A stretch of 8,545 nt of DNA from NCBI GenBank assembly GCA_018883625.1, contig JAHLFV010000102.1:1-8545 (forward strand). Direction: 5' to 3'. Positions 6,199-8,545 of this stretch are shown piece by piece. The translations under genes and the position numbers were made by a program. The notes beneath the pieces were generated by a model, which saw nothing but the letters and a program-made list of their open reading frames with translations, made no database searches and had not been told where the DNA came from. The first letter of the stretch is position 1, and every line of letters starts with the position of its first letter. Origin of the DNA: Candidatus Treponema excrementipullorum (GTDB taxonomy: Bacteria; Spirochaetota; Spirochaetia; Treponematales; Treponemataceae).

Positions 6199-6963
6199 AT
6201 GGGTTTTCTTGCGGTGTATACTAAGAAAGTTTGTTTCCTCTCTTTGATGCTTCTTCTGTGTGGGTTTTTCGTCAGTGCTCAGGAAGTTTCAGGAGAGGTA
6301 ACGGCTCCTGCAACAGAAGCTGTTACAGAAGTTGCAACAAAAGCTGTTACAGAAGTTGCAACAAAAGCTGTTACAGAAACTGTTTCAGAACAGGATATCG
6401 TTCTTTCGGACACGGCTCAGGGGTTAAGAGCTGAAGAATCTAACATTGCAATCAATACAGATACTGTGGCTGTTACTCCTGAAGATACTTCTTTGGGAGT
6501 ATGGTTTTTTGTCAGAATGATACTTGTTCTTGCAGTCGTTATAGCACTTATCTATTTTTTCTTCGCTTTTCTCAAAAAGACAACCGGGGTAGGAAATGTT
6601 TCCGATCCTTACTTGAAAAAAGTTGCTTCATTACCATTGGGTCCGGGTAAAAGTGTGCATGTTATCACTCTAAAAGATAAAGCATACATAATCGGTGCGG
6701 GAGAAAGCAGTATCAATCTTATTGCAGAGGTAGAAGACAAAGAATTGGTAGACGCCATGAATTTGCATGCTCCTGTTTCCAGGGATAAAAAAGGTTCGTT
6801 GAGATTTTCCGATTTATTGGGTAAATTTTCTACCGGTGTTCCTAAAAACGATGTCAGGAAAGAAAAAAAAGACCGTGTAACGATTCAAACAGAAAGCAGC
6901 GTTGAATTCCTGAAAAATCAGCGAAGTCGTATAAATGAATCTACAGAGGATCGGGAGCTTTAG
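6199..6963 (+). CDS. fliZ: FliO/FliZ-family flagellar export-gate assembly protein
   Basis: Proteins in this position (FliO in enterics, FliZ in Bacillus and spirochaetes) are small membrane proteins that help build the FliP-FliR export gate. The 254 residues show a signal peptide (1-27, cut likely after VSA), a Thr/Val/Ala/Glu-rich periplasmic stretch with an octapeptide repeat (37-60), and a membrane helix (about 101-125). A cytoplasmic domain follows with DPYLKKVASLPLGPGKSVHVITLKDKAYIIGAG (136-168), the FliO pattern, and a charged tail. ATG 6199 lies 8 bases after fliY and has only a weak ribosome site, so translation may depend on fliY. The start is supported by the complete signal peptide. 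The stop is 2 bases before the fliP GTG. Sequence conservation in this family is low, so the call rests on layout, motif and order together. Confidence 0.85.
   Translation: MGFLAVYTKKVCFLSLMLLLCGFFVSAQEVSGEVTAPATEAVTEVATKAVTEVATKAVTETVSEQDIVLSDTAQGLRAEESNIAINTDTVAVTPEDTSLGVWFFVRMILVLAVVIALIYFFFAFLKKTTGVGNVSDPYLKKVASLPLGPGKSVHVITLKDKAYIIGAGESSINLIAEVEDKELVDAMNLHAPVSRDKKGSLRFSDLLGKFSTGVPKNDVRKEKKDRVTIQTESSVEFLKNQRSRINESTEDREL
6307..6378 (+). repeat. 24-bp tandem repeat (3 copies) in fliO/fliZ
   Basis: Copies at 6331-6354 and 6355-6378 are identical (GTTGCAACAAAAGCTGTTACAGAA is the unit, given here in parts: GTTGCAACAAAA plus GCTGTTACAGAA). A first copy at 6307-6330 differs at three bases. In frame it encodes PATEAVTE, VATKAVTE, VATKAVTE (residues 37-60). 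Each copy is a multiple of three, so slippage changes length without a frameshift. It lies in the periplasmic spacer between the signal peptide and the membrane helix. Confidence 0.93.
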
Positions 6964-6965
6964 CG

Positions 6966-7802
6966 GTGAAAATGCGTCTTAGTGTTAAAACAACTCTTAA
7001 GTTCTTTGTTGTACTGGTATTGTGTGTTTTTGCATCTCTTCCCGTGTATTCTCAGACAACTTTTCCTCAAGGGGCTACTACGGGACGGACTGATATGACC
7101 GGTACTGTAAACGGCTTGGATATGCCCTCTGTAGATGTAAGTATTCGAGCCCCCAATTCCGGACAGGAAGTGGCTTTTTCTCTGCAGCTTCTTTTGATGC
7201 TGACAGTGCTGACCTTGGCTCCCAGTATTTTGATTCTTGTAACCTGTTTTTTGCGGTTTACCATTGTACTGGATTTTATAAAAAGAGCCTTGTCGTTGCA
7301 GCAGGTACCTCCTACGGCAGTATTAAACGGTATAGCCTTTTTTATGACTATTTTTATCATGTGGCCGACTTTTACTGCTATTTACGATAATTCTTACCGT
7401 CCTCTTGCCGACGGACAAATCGGTATAGAAGAAGCCTATTTGGAAGCAGAGGCTCCCTTACGTATTTTTATGTACAAACAAATGGGTAGCAATACAGATT
7501 ACATCGCTTTGTTTATGTCTATGGGCGGTCTTGATAAGCCTGAAACCTTGGCCGATGTTCCTACATATGTATTGGTTCCTGCTTATATTTTGAATGAGCT
7601 GACGGTGGCATTTAAAATAGGTGTCATTCTTTATATCCCCTTTATCGTTATAGATATGGTGGTTGCCAGTATCCTTATGTCCATGGGAATGATTATGTTG
7701 CCGCCTGTGCAAATATCAATGCCCTTTAAACTGATGCTATTTGTTTTGGTTGACGGTTGGGGATTGTTGACTACGCAATTATTCAGTTCCATTGTCCGCT
7801 AA
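6966..7802 (+). CDS. fliP: Flagellar type III export gate protein FliP
   Basis: FliP forms the core of the FliP5-FliQ4-FliR1 export gate in the inner membrane. The 278-residue protein begins with a signal peptide (about 1-29, ending VYSQ), as is usual for FliP. The family core starts with LLLMLTVLTLAPSILILVTCFLRFTIVLDFIKRALSLQQ in segments across 75-113. It continues with VPPTAVLNGIAFFMT (114-128), the periplasmic loop, VPAYILNELTVAFKIGV (204-220, the FliP family signature) and FKLMLFVLVDGWGLL (254-268). GTG 6966 is preferred over ATG 6972 because GGGAG at 6953-6957 is 8 bases upstream of it; the difference is two residues. The gene follows fliO/fliZ by 2 bases. The next gene is not fliQ, which breaks the T. 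pallidum order. Confidence 0.97.
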   Translation: MKMRLSVKTTLKFFVVLVLCVFASLPVYSQTTFPQGATTGRTDMTGTVNGLDMPSVDVSIRAPNSGQEVAFSLQLLLMLTVLTLAPSILILVTCFLRFTIVLDFIKRALSLQQVPPTAVLNGIAFFMTIFIMWPTFTAIYDNSYRPLADGQIGIEEAYLEAEAPLRIFMYKQMGSNTDYIALFMSMGGLDKPETLADVPTYVLVPAYILNELTVAFKIGVILYIPFIVIDMVVASILMSMGMIMLPPVQISMPFKLMLFVLVDGWGLLTTQLFSSIVR

Positions 7803-7813
7803 GAGGACTTTTT

Positions 7814-8545
7814 ATGTTAACAAAAGAGTTTACGCTGAAAATTTTTGAAGGTTTTTCCATTGAACGATGGAACGATTTGGTTCGTCCCTTTGATTTGATT
7901 GAAATGGACAAAGCTGCCGAAAAAATGGTTTTGGCATATTTAATAGGAAAGTACGAAGAAGAAGCCGGACACCTTATTGACTGGGACTGGATGATTTATG
8001 CTTCTTTTTTTGATTTATTAAGAAAAATATCTTTGTGTGACATAAAAGCTCCCGTTCAGCGAATGATTCGCAAAGAATACCCCGAAGAATACAAAAAGCT
8101 TAACTTATGGGTAGTAAAACAGTATAAAAATATCATCAAAGACGAAGCTCTGTTTAAGGCTTTTGAAAACTATTGTACGGCACCGGCTCCCGATCCCGAC
8201 TCAGTGATAGGGCGGACAGCCAGAGTGTTACGGGCAGCTCATAAGTTTTCTACCATGCGAGAATTTGAAATGATATCCGTAGTAAACGAAAAGTTTCGTT
8301 TGCAGCCCATTGAAACAGAGCTCAACAGAGAATTGCAAAAGTTCCTTGATTTGCGGGGATTGCAGCTTTTGGTAACAAAACAACGTCCTTACAGTGTATT
8401 GATGATTTTGGAGCAACTACGCTTTCAAACCCGCTGGAATCAAACGCCACGGGTACCTAAAACAAGCGTTTTGGGACATTCCTTTTTTGTTGCCATTCTC
8501 ACCCTATTGTTAGAAAAAGAGTCGGGAGTAGATTTTTGTACAAAG
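7814..8545 (+). CDS. HD-domain (HD_3/YfbR-like) hydrolase, N-terminal part, cut by window end
   Basis: The frame is open for 244 codons from ATG 7814 to the window edge, with ribosome site AAGAGGA (7801-7807) 6 bases upstream. The start lies 11 bases after the fliP stop, so the two are probably co-transcribed. There is no signal peptide or membrane helix, so the protein is likely cytoplasmic. Residues 205-225 (TRWNQTPRVPKT followed by SVLGHSFFV) match the opening of HD-superfamily proteins of the COG1896 type: an Arg-Trp pair, then 'P.TSVLGHS' with His222 as the predicted first metal ligand. The paired HD motif and the rest of the catalytic domain lie beyond the window. Such proteins are metal-dependent phosphohydrolases; the substrate here cannot be given. 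The N-terminal half (1-200) is helical-looking with repeated charged and aromatic residues, and contains YEEEAGHLIDWDW (48-60). It is not HD-GYP as far as visible. The family call is moderately sure; any flagellar role is inference from position. Confidence 0.75.
   Translation, partial: MLTKEFTLKIFEGFSIERWNDLVRPFDLIEMDKAAEKMVLAYLIGKYEEEAGHLIDWDWMIYASFFDLLRKISLCDIKAPVQRMIRKEYPEEYKKLNLWVVKQYKNIIKDEALFKAFENYCTAPAPDPDSVIGRTARVLRAAHKFSTMREFEMISVVNEKFRLQPIETELNRELQKFLDLRGLQLLVTKQRPYSVLMILEQLRFQTRWNQTPRVPKTSVLGHSFFVAILTLLLEKESGVDFCTK

Noticed and set aside
6231..6434. Cysteine/arginine-rich repeated protein in another frame of fliO/fliZ
   Set aside because: The regular CYRSCNKS pattern is just the 24-bp repeat read out of frame. 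The real frame gives a signal peptide and membrane helix.
7067..7712. Minus-strand frames within fliP (7067-7360, 7458-7712)
   Set aside because: They are antisense to strongly conserved FliP coding sequence, with no ribosome sites or recognisable products.

Overview
This window is a stretch of a spirochaete flagellar (fla) operon. It most likely comes from a Treponema, or a close relative of the oral and gut treponemes. The evidence is the gene order (flgD tail, flgE, flbD, motA, motB, fliL, fliM, fliY, fliO/fliZ, fliP), which matches the classic T. pallidum fla operon. A second line of evidence is the hook protein, which has the treponemal length and carries the lysine/cysteine pair used for spirochaete lysinoalanine cross-linking. 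The DNA is moderately AT-rich. All genes lie on the + strand and are tightly packed, except for one gap after flgE.

Layout: 1-40 is the last codons of a preceding gene, probably flgD. 53-1444 is flgE (hook). 1445-1679 is the only sizeable non-coding gap. It holds a strong rho-independent terminator just after flgE, an AT-rich stretch, a good sigma70-like promoter and a small hairpin in the presumed leader. From 1680 a second unit starts: flbD, motA and motB (stator), fliL (stator-associated), fliM and fliY (switch / C-ring), a FliO/FliZ-like export-gate assembly factor, and fliP (export gate). The final gene, 7814 to the window end, is not the expected fliQ. It is the N-terminal part of an HD-domain (YfbR-like/HD_3) hydrolase and is cut off at its first predicted metal-ligand histidine.

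Together the genes encode the hook, the torque-generating stator, the CheY-P-responsive switch, and part of the flagellar type III export gate, all serving periplasmic flagella. The noteworthy points are: the terminator plus promoter that split hook expression from motor expression; the replacement of fliQ by an HD-family gene after fliP; a FliY whose CheC-type phosphatase motifs look degenerate and whose linker is methionine-rich; an exact 24-bp tandem repeat in fliO/fliZ; and the retained hook cross-link residues. I see no mobile element, CRISPR array, tRNA or rRNA. Apart from the gene-order break this is a conserved core region, and I do not see a wholly undescribed system in it.
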